A stretch of DNA of 64,000 nt from Datisca glomerata (Eukaryota; Streptophyta; Magnoliopsida; Cucurbitales; Datiscaceae), in assembly GCA_003255025.1 (NCBI GenBank), contig QANY01002362.1, positions 62,001 through 126,000 of the forward strand, read 5' to 3'. The position numbers and the translations under genes were made by a program. Under the pieces are notes generated by a model. That model was not told the origin of the DNA. It did not search any database and worked only from the letters and a program-made list of their open reading frames with translations. Shown here piece by piece: positions 1 through 11,770 of this stretch (within the stretch, counting starts at the first letter, position 1; each line of letters begins with the position of its first letter).

Positions 1-189
1 TAGATATCTAAAGCAAAAGGAGAGCAAGGAAAGAGAGAGGATGTGGGGTGGGGGAGGCAAGGTCTTTATAAGTCAGACCTTAAATTTATAAATTATCACA
101 ACTTAAAGTTAAAACATTCAACAGTCTTTATAAATTAGATATATGGTTACAAGTGACAAACAAATAGGAATTACACAAAGATATTTAAG

Positions 190-720
190 TTCAGCTCCCA
201 AGGTGCTGCCACCATCATGCCAATTTGATCTTCTTTGAAGTACTTGAGCCTAGAGAGCATAGATCTTACATTCTGAGATATCGGTTTACTAATTACCGTC
301 TTATCTCTCAACCTACCTTCAAACACCCTAGAATTCATCTTCATCCACATGTAGTAAATGAAGGAGGGGAAAACAATTCTTAAAATAGATGTTGTAAGGC
401 CATTCCCCTTGCTCCAAACTAAGAGCCAAGAGATAAGTTCAGTCCAGCTATTTGTTCTTCAAACTAGCTCATTCAATAAGTAGATGAGAACTTGTCTCAG
501 GGCACCCCACACAAAAAAGGCATTCAAAAGGTCCATTAGAACCACTAATATTCCATTGTGCAATCCTATCTTCGATGGTTAGTTTATCAAGGATGCCCAA
601 CCAAGAGATAAAATATACACCTTGGAATGTGATGTTTAGACCAAATAAGTCTAGCTCATCTGACATTATCCTTGTGTGGAGCCAAGTACATGTAGGTGTG
701 GCTAGAGGAGAACTACCCAT
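190..720 (-). pseudogene. LINE C-terminal zf-RVT region remnant
   Basis: The minus strand encodes WLGILDKLTIEDRIAQWNI followed by ECLFCVGCPETSSHLLIE, the CxxC...H pattern of the zinc-binding RVT domain (zf-RVT) at the C terminus of plant LINE ORF2. Downstream, in another frame, FPSFIYYMWMKMNSRVFEGR matches the common tail block that follows zf-RVT. This continues the LINE to its right in the expected order. It is frameshifted at about 470. Confidence 0.8.
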
Positions 721-1079
721 TTAGGCTAGCTTACCATCTCCAAATGTCTGGTCTAAAGGAAAAATGAGGGGGTAAGAAACTGTTCATGATCTCCATCATT
801 TCACCTCACCTTGTGGGAGGCCAAACTCACTAATCAATATGAATGACCACATTTACTTTAGAATCAATGCACCATCTTATTACTGCCAAAATTCTATGAC
901 TGAATCAAGGTAGTAGGATGTCCAAGGGATGCCATCTATCAGTTAGAAGGTTTACTGAAGATCCATCCACAATCCTTACAGAGCACAAGGGTAGGAACTT
1001 TTCCCTAAGTTTGAGAATCTTTCTCCAAACCCAGGAAAGGTTAAAGGGGATCTTCACCAAGAAAATATAACTCTTTCTA

Positions 1080-2520
1080 ATCAGGAAGATCTTGCACCAG
1101 TCTTTCTATAGAGACTTCTTTGAAGTGAAAACCAGAACCATGGGTATTTTTCCCCAGTCATCCTATTGGAGAGCAATAAATCTTTGATACTCAATCTATC
1201 TTGGTCTTTTTCACAGCACAAGTCAAAGCATGCTACCTTGTCCCTTGTGAACTTAGTCTCACTCCCATTCCACAAGAAGTTTTTTAGGAGGTCTTGGACC
1301 ATTTTAACCATTATATTAGGCAAAATGAATAGGCCTACCAAAAATTGAAACATTGCTAAGAGTACAGCTCTAATCAGTTGCAATCTCCCAGCATATGATA
1401 AGTATTTTGAGGCTCAAGATCTGATTCTAGCAGTGATTCTCTCCACCAGAGAGTCATAATCATCCCTACCCAGTTTAGTTGTGATTAGGGGCATTCCCAG
1501 GTACCTAACAGGGAGTTGGCCCTCAAGAAATCCCAGGGTCTCATGGATAGCTAAAGTAGTGTCCTCATAAACCCTTAATAAAAAGGTTTGGCTCTTATGG
1601 AAGTTGGGTTGCAAGCCAGAGAGGCTTTGAATGATTTCAAGGAAGTCTTTGATCATTAAGATAGACTCTTTGCTACCTCTGCAAAGGATAGTAGGTCATC
1701 TGTAAAGCACAAGTTTACCAGGATCAATTATTCACATCTCAAATGGCATTCGAAGTCGGTATGCTTGGCAGCAAAGTTAGGAATCTCATATAGGACTTTT
1801 GTGGTAATAACAAACAGATATAGAGAGATAAGATCCTCTTGCCTAATTCTTTTAGCTCCCTTAAAGTAACCATAAAGCTCTCTATTTATCTTCACAGAGT
1901 AAGAATGTGATGAGACACACTCCATGACCCAAGAAATGAAAGGATCTGGAAAATTGAGGCATTGGAGGGCTTTCCCAATGAGGATCCAGTTAACATTATC
2001 AAGGTTTTCTTGAGATCAACCTTAAGGGCACATCTTGGCATACCAATGGTTCTGTGATAGCTGCTGAGCAGATAAGAAGATGTTATCAACTAACCTTCTC
2101 CTAGGGATAAATTCACTTTGGTTATGCGAAATGAGGCTTGGGAGAGTGATTTTCAGTCTTTTAGTTAAAATCTTTGTAATGCATTGATAAATAACATTAC
2201 AAAATGATATTGGTCTGAAATCTCCCACAGAAGATGGGTTTCAAATTTTAGGGATCAATGAGATATATGTAGAGTTCAAGAACTTCGTTGGGAACCCATC
2301 AGTGCTTGGGGTCTTGTCATTCCTCATGCTAAAGACAGTCAATCTAACCTCTTCCTCGAAGATTGAGGTTGAGAGAAGGTTTACATGTTCCTCACTAAGC
2401 TTCTTGGGAAGGGCGCACTCCAGGATGTTCCAATTTAGATCAATTTGAGGGTTTGGGGAACCTAGAAGATCATTGTAGTACTGAACAATATGCTTGTTAA
2501 TCTCTTCTGAGATGGACATG
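1080..2520 (-). pseudogene. LINE reverse transcriptase remnant
   Basis: Broken minus-strand blocks correspond to the RVT_1 domain of a plant LINE. The N-terminal block has YYNDLLGS and DKTPSTDGF (family: DKAPGPDGF). Next come STYISLIPK, then GDFRPISFCNVIYQ and ITKILTKRLK, and a downstream block ends near LPVRYLGMPL. The palm motif reads CFTDDLLSFAE around 1695-1706, so the usual F/YADD is FTDD: both aspartates are kept but the alanine is changed. Several frameshifts and stops interrupt the domain. It once copied LINE RNA at the nicked target; it cannot be functional now. Confidence 0.85.
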
Positions 2521-3059
2521 ATAGTGCCTTAGTCTACAAGGTGAGTATTTTTTTTACATGATAATGTTATTCTTCATGCTTTGGATGAAAAATGCAGTAT
2601 TTTGGTCCTCCAAATTGAGCCACTGAACTCTAAATTTTTGTTTATAGAAGCTCTCCTAGGCAGTTCTAAGTTCAATGAACTCTTTAAAAGACACTTTCTC
2701 CAATGATAAGAGAGTTATGACAGCAAGGCTATTTGCTAGGTCATTATGGATACCCTCAAGTTTGGCCCTGGCGAGTTTGACCCTTGTAGGAATATCATTG
2801 CATCTAGAGATATTGAACTCCTTGAGTGCTAATTCAACTACTTTTAACTTCTTGCAGACTTGGAACATGGCAGAACCCCTAACTTGGATTCCCCAGGCTT
2901 GTTCTAGTAAAGGTCAAAAACCCTTAATGTCAAACCAAAAGTTAAAGAATTTAAAGCTTAATTTAGGTTTTTGGTGCACCTGATCAAGTTGGAGCAAAAT
3001 TGAGCTATGATCTGAGATGCCCGGGGGTGCACCTGATCAACTTGCAGACTTGCACGTGA

Positions 3060-3400
3060 TGAAGGTGTCATCCCGATGCTTATTTGACCATGTAAACTCG
3101 CATCTAGAGTAGGAAAGGTCTTCCACTTCAATATGGAATAAACAGTCATTAAGTTCATTCATACCCTCATCCCACCCTTTAATTCCCTCAACTTTCTCTA
3201 TAGGATAGGAGATCACATTAAAGTCCCCAAAAATGAGTCGTGGGGCATGAGCACATGTGGCATGCTAGGTTAACAAGGAGGACCACAGTTGTCTTCTTGA
3301 TAATTTAGAGTTTATGGCATATACAAATGTTATAAAACAAGAAGAACCACTATTAATATGAAAGAACTTATAAAAGATTGCTTGGTCCGTGGAGGACCAC
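3060..3400 (-). pseudogene. LINE endonuclease (EEP-type) C-terminal remnant
   Basis: The minus strand translates to a block reading FVYAINSKLSRRQLWSSLL, then LIFGDFNVISYPIEKVEG, then a later EFTWSNKHRDD. GDFN (around 3217-3228) and FTWSN are hallmark motifs of the endonuclease/exonuclease/phosphatase domain of plant LINEs, which nicks target DNA for target-primed reverse transcription. A stop lies in the linker before GDFN, and later residues are split between frames. The N-terminal catalytic part is absent. A similar stretch of about 35 bases (GGAGGACCACA...) occurs near 3276 and again near 3391, suggesting a small local duplication. Confidence 0.8.
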
Positions 3401-3419
3401 ACTTGTCTCCTTATTGTAT

Positions 3420-3708
3420 TTCTTTTTACTGAATCTAAAGTTGATTAGTTCATTAATAATACTCGCCTTTAAGTTTAATACATTTCATAATAGGGGTCTG
3501 AGTCCATGTAACTTCTTGTTAGGGTTAAAACTCATTTTTTGTTTTTATTCAGTGCATTAAACTTAAGTTTATGACCCCTCGTAGGTGAGTTTTTTATGTA
3601 GCATGGATGACCTGATAAATAATACTAGCTCCTTGACAAGTTTGTAGAGTATCCTATCTTTCTTTCAAAATAGTACATAACATAGAGAGAAGCATCATGA
3701 TACACACA
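3420..3708. other. Unassigned AT-rich stretch between LINE and Copia
   Basis: No coding motif or repeat structure was recognised. It may be further decayed LINE or the DNA into which the Copia element inserted. Confidence 0.4.
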
Positions 3709-3713
3709 GACAC

Positions 3714-3982
3714 TGTTAACTGTAATTAGTTGCTAGCTTTCTCAATTGATTTTAATCCTGTGTGGCTTAGTGTTTTAGGTTAGTGTATTATGCTAACCAT
3801 TTTGTGTGGCTATAATTAGTTGTACGTTGCATGGGTTTCAACCACTAAATAATAGAAGGATTTTTATGGTTTTTCGCTTCTTGCTACTTTCTTTCTTCGA
3901 TTGCTTTCTTTTCTGCTTCTTCCATTCTACTCATCTTCTTCTCGTTCTTTATTTCTCTTTTATCTTTTTATCTATATTTTTA
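3714..3982 (+). repeat. 5' LTR of Copia element
   Basis: It starts TGTTAACTG and ends TTTTA immediately before the PBS. It aligns along its length with the 3' LTR, sharing GTGTGG...ATAATTAGTTGTACGTT and the pyrimidine-rich 3' part, with scattered differences. It is preceded by target duplication GACAC. Confidence 0.9.
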
Positions 3983-4005
3983 TGGTATCAGAGCCATAAA
4001 GACTC

Positions 4006-5070
4006 ATGTCAATGGATTCCTCCTCCTCAACTACTTCTACAACCTCAAGTAACACAACTCGAGAAAATGCTTCTAGCATCAATGAATCTCAACTTCACTC
4101 CCCTATTTTTCTGCTTTCGAACATTTGTAATATCATCTCTATACACCTTGGCTCCTCAAATTATATCCTCTATAAATACCAAATCTCTTCCATTATTAAA
4201 GTTCACTCTATTTTTGGATACATTGATGTTTTTACACCATGCCCCAATAGATTTCTTTCTAATGATAAAGGAGAATCTTCCACCAAACCTAACCCACAAT
4301 TTGATCTTTGTGCAGTCAAGAACAGGCCCTTACTACCATTATTAACGCTAATTTATCTCCAATGTCCTTGTCATATATTGTAGGCTTCCAGACGTCTAAA
4401 GAAGTCTGAAACTCCATTGGAAGGTGATTCTCCTCCATCTCAAGATCTAACATACTCTAGCTCAAATCTGACCTTCAATCAATGACCAAGAAGAGTAGTG
4501 AAAATCTTGACTCCTACATCCAAAGAATCAAGGAGCTGAAAGATAAACTTGCTGCCATTCTATCATCATTGAAGATGAAGATATCCTTATATACACTCTT
4601 AATGGGCTTCCCAGCGAATACAATGTGGTAAGAACTTCAATCAGGACAAGGGTCGAGTCCATGACTCTTGAAAAGCTCCATGTTCTTCTCAATTTCGAGA
4701 AACAATTTCTGTAATCTCAAAACAAGCAACATGAAAAACCTATTTCAACAGACTTCCCTTGTAGCTGCGTAAAAAAACTTATTTCAGACGCAAAAAGAAC
4801 AGAGGTAGAAATTTCAAATCCTTTAGAGGTGCTGATAGGTTCAGTAATAATATGTGTAACCCTGACAGAGGCAAAAATTTCTTCAATATAAATTAAGGCA
4901 CCTCTATTCTTGATGCTCCTCCTCCTTCACATTAATCTCAGTCTTCCATCAAAAGAGGTATCATTTCCACACAATGTGCTTCTTTCAGCAATCAAGGCTC
5001 CAGAATTCACTGTCAAATATGTTAAAAGCCATGCCACTCTACAGTTGACTATTACTACATGATGAATTTT
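4006..5070 (+). pseudogene. Copia gag remnant
   Basis: After a serine/threonine-rich start (MSMDSSSSTTSTTSSN), the reading contains LGSSNYILYKYQISSII, matching the gag block of Ale/Retrofit-type Copia elements (family: GSNYLLWKNQI...). It then breaks at several stops. A zinc-knuckle relic near 5010-5050 reads HCQIC, a stop, KPCH, where the family has CQICxKxGHxxxxC. Gag packages the element RNA into particles; this copy cannot do so. Confidence 0.75.
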
Positions 5071-5089
5071 GCTTATTAGGGCAAGAATC

Positions 5090-6530
5090 CTCCTGCAACT
5101 CTTGCTTCCATGGCCACCATGTCATCTCCACCTTCAACTTCTGATTCTCAAGTCTGGTTATCTGATACTTGGTGTAACTCTCACCTCACCCCAGAGTTAA
5201 GTAATATTTGCTCTTCTTCTTAATACAGTTGTACTGATAATGTGGCCATAGGCAATGGACTAGTCTTACCTGTTTCTCACATTGCCTCAAGTGTCCTTTA
5301 TACCGATTCTTTTAATATGCCTAAATTGCTTTGTGTACCTAATCTGTCTACTAATCTATTTTCTGTCTACAAATGTTGTAAAGACAATAACTGTGTGTTT
5401 TATTTAATGTTTCTTAGTTCCTTCTACAAGACAATGCCTCGGGTCAAGTTCAATACAAAAGACTCAATAACAATAGTCTTTACCCTATTCCATCCTCTAT
5501 TCATGTTAACACCAACACAACTTCTCTAAATAGTTCTATTGCTTTTCTTGGACATAGAATTTCAGATAAACTCTAGCATAAGAGGCTTAATCATGCCTCC
5601 AATAATGTTGTTGGGCAAATAGTAAAGAATGCTCATCTCTCTTGCACTTCTACTAGCCTTTCTGATTCTTCTAAATGCATATGTACAAGTTTCCTTCATA
5701 GTAAAATGTCAAAACTCCCTTTCCCTTTGTCTCAATCTACTTATACTTCTTCTCTCTAACTTATATATAGTGATGTTTAAGGTCCATCCCTTGTTACTTA
5801 TCCTAATGATTACATGTATTATGTTTCCCTTATTGATGATTTAACTAGGCATACTTGGATTTTCCCTATGGAAAACAAATATGAAGTTTTGTCTAGATAC
5901 AAATTGTTTAAGCCTTTTATTCAAAAGCATGTGTCACAAACTATTAAAAACTTAAGAATTGATGGGGGTGGAGAATATTCTAGTCTGTCTTTCAAATCCT
6001 TCTTCAAAATTCATGCCCATACACTTCTAAATAGAATGGCATTGCTTAAAGGAAAAGCATGCACATTGTTGATAATGCATTGGCTCTTCTTCACACTGCT
6101 CCTCTTCCTCTTCAATTCTCGTTTGAGGCCTTTTACACTGTTATTTTTCTTATTAATAGAATACCCTCTGTTACTCTCAATAATAAGTGTCCTTTTGAAA
6201 TACTCTTTGGCTGTAAACCTGATTACAAATCTCTTAGAGTAGTTAGATGTGCTTGTTATCCTTGTTTAAAACCACATAATAATAATAAGTTACAATACAA
6301 AACTACTCAATGTATCTTTCTCGATTACCGTCTTGATTTTAAAGGTTATCTCTATTATGATTCTGATAATGCTAAGACATATACTTGTAGACATGTTATC
6401 TTTGATGAGTGTGTGTTTCCTTATGTCAATATGACTAATAAATCTAATATTGTTTCTCAACCGATTTCTTCTATTTTACATTATACTACTCTCAATGTTT
6501 TCTCCTCCATTTTTGCATACCTTTGTCTCT
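5090..6530 (+). pseudogene. Copia protease-integrase remnant
   Basis: Protease: WLSDTWCNSHLTPEL keeps the family context, but the active-site DTG reads DTW. Integrase: YYVSLIDDLTRHTWIFPM and LRIDGGGEYSSL match the rve core with its aspartates. The block that should read NGxAERKH reads NGIA, a stop, RKS, so the catalytic glutamate codon has become a stop (one base change fits). The core continues in another frame as HIVDNALALLHTAPL and later CPFEILFGCKPDYKSLRV. The integrase normally inserts cDNA and leaves the 5-bp TSD seen here. Confidence 0.85.
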
Positions 6531-6889
6531 AATGGTGATAAAGACCTAGGCTTTGTCACTTCACACACTGATCAACTAAGTAGTTCTATTCCCATAACTT
6601 GCACACCTATTGATCATCACATGTTGATCATGCTGTATTGGTGTCTTGTCGATCTGTTAGCTCAGCATCCTTCCCTGATATTTTTTATGCCTTAAGTATT
6701 GATATTAATATTGATCCTCCTCCCCCCTCTCTACCTTCCTCTACTTCTACTGCACCTTCTACTCAATTAAACACACATAGGATGATAATCATATCTAAGT
6801 CTGGTATAATTAAGAAACATGCATTACTCTTATCTCATATTTCTCAAGATCTTGAACCAACTTCCTTTACTTCTGCATCTAAATCTCTT

Positions 6890-7650
6890 AGATCAAGGTA
6901 CCTGGTCCTTAGTTTCGCATCCTCCTAACAAAAAACTAATTGGTTGTAAATGGGTTTATAGGATTAAGTATCATCCTGATGGGACTATGGCTAGACATAA
7001 AGCTCGACTTGTCGCCAAGGGCTTTCACTAAGAACTTGGCTTAAATTATCATAAAACCTTTAGCCGTATGATCAAGAAACTTACTGTTAGGATTATACTT
7101 TCACTTTCTGCTCATTACCATTGGCCCTTAAGGTAATTAGATATGAAGAATGTGTTTTTACATGGTCATCTTAAAGAATATGTCTACATGGTTCAACATC
7201 CTGGTTTTATGCATCATATGTTTTTCAATCATGCATGTAAATTGCATAAGTCTTTGTATGGTCTAAAACAGGCTCCTCGAACCCGGTTTGATACTTTTAC
7301 CTCACATCTCCTTACTCTTAGATTCTGCTCTTCACATGTTGATACCTTTTTATTTGTTAAAGTTGATAGTCAATGTATCGCTTATCTCCTTCTTTATGTT
7401 GATGACATTATCTTCACAGGTACTAACACTTCCTATTAATAATCTTATGTCTTCTCTTCAACTAAACTTTGACTTGACTGATTTAGGACCTTTAAAATAT
7501 TTTCTAGGGCTTGAAGTAACAAGATCAGATTCTCGCATTTTGATTAATCAGCATAAGTATGCTTATGACATTCTTTTAAAAGTAAGAATGATAGAGGCCA
7601 ACCCTGCCCATCTCCTAAGTCCCCTTTATATAGGAGTCTTATAGGGTCTT
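6890..7650 (+). pseudogene. Copia reverse transcriptase remnant
   Basis: The order is GCKWVYRIKYHPDGTMARHK, ARLVAKGF, a stop, then DMKNVFLHGHLKEYVYM, SLYGLKQAPRTRF and LLLYVDDIIFTG, followed by DLGPLKYFLGLEVTRS. These are RVT_2 blocks of Copia elements in order. The catalytic YVDD (7395-7406) is intact, but stops and a frameshift just after it (near 7436) prevent translation as one protein. Confidence 0.88.
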
Positions 7651-7699
7651 TACAATATATAATATTTACTAGACTTGATATTAGTCTAGTTGTCAACAG

Positions 7700-8284
7700 G
7701 GTTTGTCAATTCATGCATGCCCTTAATACAACCCATTACGATGTTGTTAAGAGAATTCTCAGGTATGTTGTAGGTACTATATCAAATGGCACTTTATTTA
7801 AACATGGTTCTCTATCCTTGCAAGCCTTCAGTGATACAGATTGGGCAGGTGACCCTTCAGACAGGAGATCTATAACTGCTTCAATGTATTCCTAGGCAAT
7901 AATCCCATTTCCTGGTGTGCTAAAAAGCAGCCAACTGTTGTCAGGTCTTCTACAGAAGCTGAATATAAAGATCTTACCAACACTGCAGCTGAGTTTTCCT
8001 GGATACGATAATTGTTATATGATCTATCTGCCTAAACCTCATATTTTGTATTGTGACAACATGTCTGCCTTCAATGCGCGTACTAAGCATGGTGAGGTAG
8101 ATTTTCATTTCATACGGGAGAAGGTGGTTAAGAAAGATCTTCAAGTTCAACATGTTCAATCACACTTTCAGCTTGCAAACCTTTTCACCAAGCCATTTTT
8201 CACGCCTCATTTTATTTTCTTAAGAAACAAACTGATGCCTTTTACTCATGGCATCAGTTTGCGGGAGGATGTTAACTGTTTTTA
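7700..8284 (+). pseudogene. Copia RNase H remnant
   Basis: VVKRILRYVVGTISNGTLF and [20 protein letters not shown], then in another frame ILYCDNMSAFNARTKHGEVD and FHFIREKVVKKDLQVQHV. These match the Copia RNase H domain, which degrades RNA in RNA-DNA hybrids. Compared with Ale-type elements, the stretch between CDNMSA and ARTKH is shortened, suggesting a small deletion. Frameshifts lie near 7895-7917. Confidence 0.85.
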
Positions 8285-8519
8285 ATGGTTTGCTTTCTCA
8301 ACTGGTTTTAATCCTATGTGGCTTAGTGTTTTAGGTTAGTCTATTGTGTTAACCATTTGTGTGGTTATAATTAGTTGTACGTTTCATGGGTTTTAACCAC
8401 TGAATAATAGAAAGATTTTTTTGTTTTTCTCTTCTTACTGTTTTCTTCTCTTCTTCCTTCATTCTGCTTTACTTCTTGTTATTGTTTATTTCTCTTTTAT
8501 ATTTTCCTTTATCTCTTTA
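8270..8519 (+). repeat. 3' LTR of Copia element
   Basis: It starts TGTTAACTG right after the purine tract, ends CTTTA, and is followed by GACAC. It is slightly shorter than the 5' LTR because of small indels. Divergence between the LTRs indicates an old insertion. Confidence 0.9.
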
Positions 8520-8524
8520 GACAC

Positions 8525-9249
8525 ATCCATCTTATACTCAGCAACTCTAAGATAAAGAGAATAACATAAATAAGGAAAAAATATGGAGTCTGTAGAAAGA
8601 ATAGGCATTTATAGTCTACAAAAAGAAGCATCATGAGACCCAATGACACATCCTACTAAATGCTACCTTCATTGACGATTCTATGTGTTGTCGCTAAAGG
8701 GTAATGTTTTAAAGGCCAACTTACATGTTCGTCGATAAATTTTAATGAAGTTCCTCTCTCTAAAGATTTGCGTCATAGGAGTCTCCATAGAGAACAAATG
8801 ATGAAGAAGCGAGGCCACTCGGAGGCTCATGAGACATTTATAGATATATTGTTATCTAGTTAGACAATAAAGCAAGAGTTAGATTCAAAGATTCAATTAT
8901 CTTTTTTTATCATAAATTCACTTCCAAAATATGTAAGAAATGGGTAAGAGTAACCTATATGCACACCCATTTAAAAAAACAAGAAGTATTTAAAGTAGCA
9001 CAAAGAAACACGTTGGATGCTTATTTAGGAATTACTTACATTAGCAGTCAAACAACTGGAAAGAAAATTTAGGAAGTTTTTTTTCATCTAAATGTGTTTT
9101 CAGATATTTTGGAAGTTTTACAATTAGTTGTACACTCGAAAATATTTTTCTAGAAGCATTTATATAGTTGTACAAATTATCTTAATTTTTGTCAATCATA
9201 GAAATGTTTTTGCAGTTTTCGCCAAACACACTTGAATATTTTTAGAAAC
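8525..9249. other. Intergenic, nothing recognised
   Basis: AT-rich sequence between the Copia target duplication and the Gypsy LTR fragment. No coding blocks, RNA gene or repeat structure was identified. Confidence 0.5.
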
Positions 9250-9940
9250 TGTTATGGGTATTTCCTGTGATCTAAAGGAACAGCGACATGTGCCCTAAGC
9301 ATAGGAATCTTTGCTGACCAAGGTCAATAGAGCTTAATGTCTAGACGGAACAGACAACCGGACCTCTCGTCGATGACTTAACAGGTCAGGAGACACGGAC
9401 CAGAGTCAATGAAGACTACAGACGGATCAAGCCCAACTAAGGAGCTTGAGAGCCCACCCCGCGTCAGCACCATCATTATCCATCGAAAGTGAGTATCAGT
9501 GAGGCTTCCCCTTATTGGACCAGCGATCCAGCGTGTTTAATCGTCATAAAGACATGTCAGACCAGCCTCCATCCTATCACATCACCCCCTCCCACGTCAG
9601 CTCGGGACACGTCAGCAAAGGATGTCACCCACTTTATGTCAGCTCGAGAGACAATGGTATTAAATGTCACCTCCTTATGAGTCCATAAGGGTCAATTGTC
9701 ACCTCATCCAGTTTCCCCAACATGTCTCACCCAATAAGACCTCGAGTATAAATACTCATCCCCTACCCGAGGTGAATGAAATTCAAATTAGACTTAAGGA
9801 ACCCCTGCACAAATCTCTAAAGACTTCTGACTTAGACATCAAAAACCATTAAGTGAGACAACCACCTCCCATCATCCTGGCTCTCTAAGGTTCTTTTGTT
9901 TGTGGCGTGCAGGTTCCCAACCTATTGGTAAAGAGGTGAA
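9250..9940 (+). repeat. Truncated Gypsy LTR (same family as those at 57 and 61 kb)
   Basis: It begins TGTTATGGGTATT, like the LTR at 60810. It shares blocks such as CCACGTCAGCTCGGGACA, the promoter block AGTATAAATACTC (TATA box), and the 3' block with GTGCAGGTTCCC...GAGGTGA. It stops short of the LTR 3' end and has no recognisable PBS or internal region after it, so it is a solo or truncated LTR. A TSD was not identified. Confidence 0.7.
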
Positions 9941-10247
9941 TAATTAAGAAAATTTTAAATATCTCAATATAATATTTCACCCTTAAATTACAGAAACACT
10001 TTACAAATATATATACCAGAGGTGAGGAACCAAAATAGGAAGGATATACTATACAACGGCTACAAGAAGTATATAGTATAGAAATAAAAACATGAAATGT
10101 TTTATTCTACCCAACGGCTAGAATAAACATGGAATGTGGATATAATCCACCATTATGGTGTTCATGACTTGGCAATAATTTTGAAGAAATTTAAGTTATG
10201 GAGATCCCTTGTAATGGTGTGGATACATTATCACTCAATTTCACCGA

Positions 10248-10693
10248 AAACGTGTACTATTGCATTCTCGACATTATCAGTAACTATTTTCATAACTATT
10301 TAAATACACTCCCTATAAAACAATGCATAGAGCACATACATTACCATCTGGGATCCTCGGAAGAACAATTTAGAAAGAAAAAAAAATTCTTCAAAGAACC
10401 GTCTAAAAGAAAATTAAATTTAATGGCAATTTTAAGAGGAGCTTAAAGTACTAAGGAAAAAAGTTAGTGGGTCGAAGAATGTGAAATAGTGGCTGACAGT
10501 GAATTAGTATACCTTTTTATTAAATTTTTTTTAGAAGAGATCCCTGATTTTTTTGGTCAAATTAGAACAGCTCACTATTTAATAAAAATAATTAACAATT
10601 TCTGATTGCAATTAAGATCCAATAGCTTTGGAAGATCTCAATTACCCAACTTTTGTACTTAAAGCCTTTAGGGTCAAGGATGTGAATCAAACA
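10248..10693 (+). repeat. Direct repeat, left copy (about 440 bp)
   Basis: This AT-rich block begins AAACGTGTACTATT and ends AATCAAACA. It is near-identical to the block at 14021-14452; by eye there are about 20 differences plus a few small indels, one of them about 10 bases. It has no recognisable coding content. The pair flanks a GC-rich retroelement fragment. It does not look like an LTR: no PBS follows it and no matching TSD was found. Confidence 0.85.
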
Positions 10694-10739
10694 TGAGTTG
10701 ACAATTTCAATGTTGATTATTCGTAAAGTGTAACTCTTA

Positions 10740-10972
10740 CGGTGTATCGGGAGTGTCTCCACGAAGGACGTACCATTGAGTGTCACCGCTGAGGTGCACC
10801 CCTTGGGTTGCCGCCACTGAGATGCACCTCTTGAGGTGCCGCCACTAAGGTACTTATGGGGGTCGTCCCCATGACAGCACCATGGGGTGTCACCCCTATG
10901 GTAGCACCATTGATGTCACCCTCATGGGTGTACCATTGATGTCACCCTCATGGGTGTACCATGGAGGTGCAT
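10740..10972 (+). repeat. GC-rich minisatellite with GGTGCACC/GTGTCACC modules
   Basis: Short related modules, CACCGCTGAGGTGCACC, CGCCACTGAGATGCACC and CACCATTGATGTCACC, recur at 20-30 bp spacing. The last part is a perfect 26-bp tandem pair (GATGTCACCCTCATGGGTGT within each). It is much more GC-rich than its flanks and sits at the left edge of the Gypsy fragment, probably in or next to its LTR. Confidence 0.7.
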
Positions 10973-10979
10973 TGATCAC

Positions 10980-11750
10980 TCTATGTAATGTAACTTATAG
11001 ACACACCACTACACTATCACAACGAGTCATCACATCACTAACCACCAAGTCAAGTGACAAAGACTTGGGTGGACGTATGGTTGCTTAGGAATGTTCGGGA
11101 GATTATGTACTGGCAGGATTAAGGGCGAGGTTACGTTGTACTAGGAGGGGGACATACCTCCTTGGTATGCCACTCTAGACATCGAGGGTGTGCTACCCTC
11201 CCACCTTGGGGAGGGGCTTTATTTTAGAGAACCTTTGTAGATGAGGCGTTAGGTGAACACCGTCGTCGTGCCTAACCAGCTAGGCATGTTCTCCCTAGAT
11301 CATGGTCGTTACATAAAGACACACATGGCGCCACCTGATTGGCTCATGTGTAATCCTCGTCTTACTCACCTAAGCATGATCAATCAACTTAGGTGGCATG
11401 CTTTGATTGACGGGCTTGCAACTAATCAATGGATTAGTTGCAATGGTCCCCCTCCTTTTGTTCACCTATAAAAGGAATACTCCTCCTTCATTTAAGAGGA
11501 TTGAAAATTTAGATAGAGAAGCTCACACTTTAGAAAGAGAATCTCTCTTTCTAGAGTGAGAAACTCTCATTTCTAGAGTGAAAAACTCCCACTTTTAGAG
11601 AGAGCAAGCATTTGTCACCGCCCTTGAGTGTCTAGAGTGCTCCCCCATCACCTCCTGGCGTCCTCCCCGACCTTCTCAGGCATTGTTCCGGTCACGAGCT
11701 GGGACTAGACCACTCATGCACCTCACCCACGTGACACCCTTGCATCTACA
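10980..11750 (+). repeat. LTR of Ogre-like Gypsy element (start unresolved)
   Basis: The segment has LTR features: a TATA-like box TTCACCTATAAAAGGAA near 11460, transcribed-looking sequence after it, and an end at CATCTACA directly before a PBS. A related fragment lies at about 53250-53680, sharing GGATTA...GGTTACGTT and ACCTCCTT blocks. The 5' terminus could not be fixed; TG candidates exist from 10694 onward. Confidence 0.65.
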
Positions 11751-11752
11751 TT

Positions 11753-11770
11753 TGGCGACTCCGCTGGGGA
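11753..11770 (+). other. Primer-binding site of Ogre-like Gypsy element
   Basis: TGGCGACTCCGCTGGGGA closely resembles the PBS described for plant Ogre/Tat elements, which is usually read as complementary to the 3' end of tRNA-Arg. It sits 2 bases after the proposed LTR end. Confidence 0.7.

Larger units (their letters stand above)
180..3400 (-). mobile_element. Degenerate LINE (non-LTR retrotransposon)
   Basis: Reading the minus strand from right to left gives, in order, an endonuclease fragment, reverse transcriptase, and a C-terminal zinc-binding RVT region. This is the order of plant L1-type LINE ORF2. Frameshifts and stops break every domain, and part of the RT is deleted between the TDGFPTKF and STYISLIPK blocks. 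The 5' part (ORF1 and N-terminal endonuclease) is missing. No clear poly(A) tail is seen at the 3' (left) end, so the 3' terminus is unresolved. It is a dead copy, and boundaries are approximate. Confidence 0.85.
3714..8519 (+). mobile_element. Ty1/Copia LTR retrotransposon, complete in outline, inactive
   Basis: Two similar LTRs bound an internal region with a PBS, gag, protease, integrase, reverse transcriptase and RNase H in Copia order. The direct repeat GACAC lies immediately outside both ends (3709-3713 and 8520-8524), a 5-bp target-site duplication. The PBS, TGGTATCAGAGCC (3983-3995), is the initiator-Met type and directly abuts the 5' LTR. A purine tract GCGGGAGGA (8261-8269) precedes the 3' LTR. 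The termini are TG...TA rather than TG...CA. Gag and RNase H wording resembles the Ale/Retrofit lineage, but lineage is an inference. Many stops and frameshifts make it inactive. Confidence 0.92.

Noticed and set aside
3806..4345. 179-codon plus-strand ORF across the Copia 5' LTR
   Set aside because: It starts in the LTR, crosses the PBS and overlaps gag in another frame. Hydrophobic composition comes from T-rich DNA.
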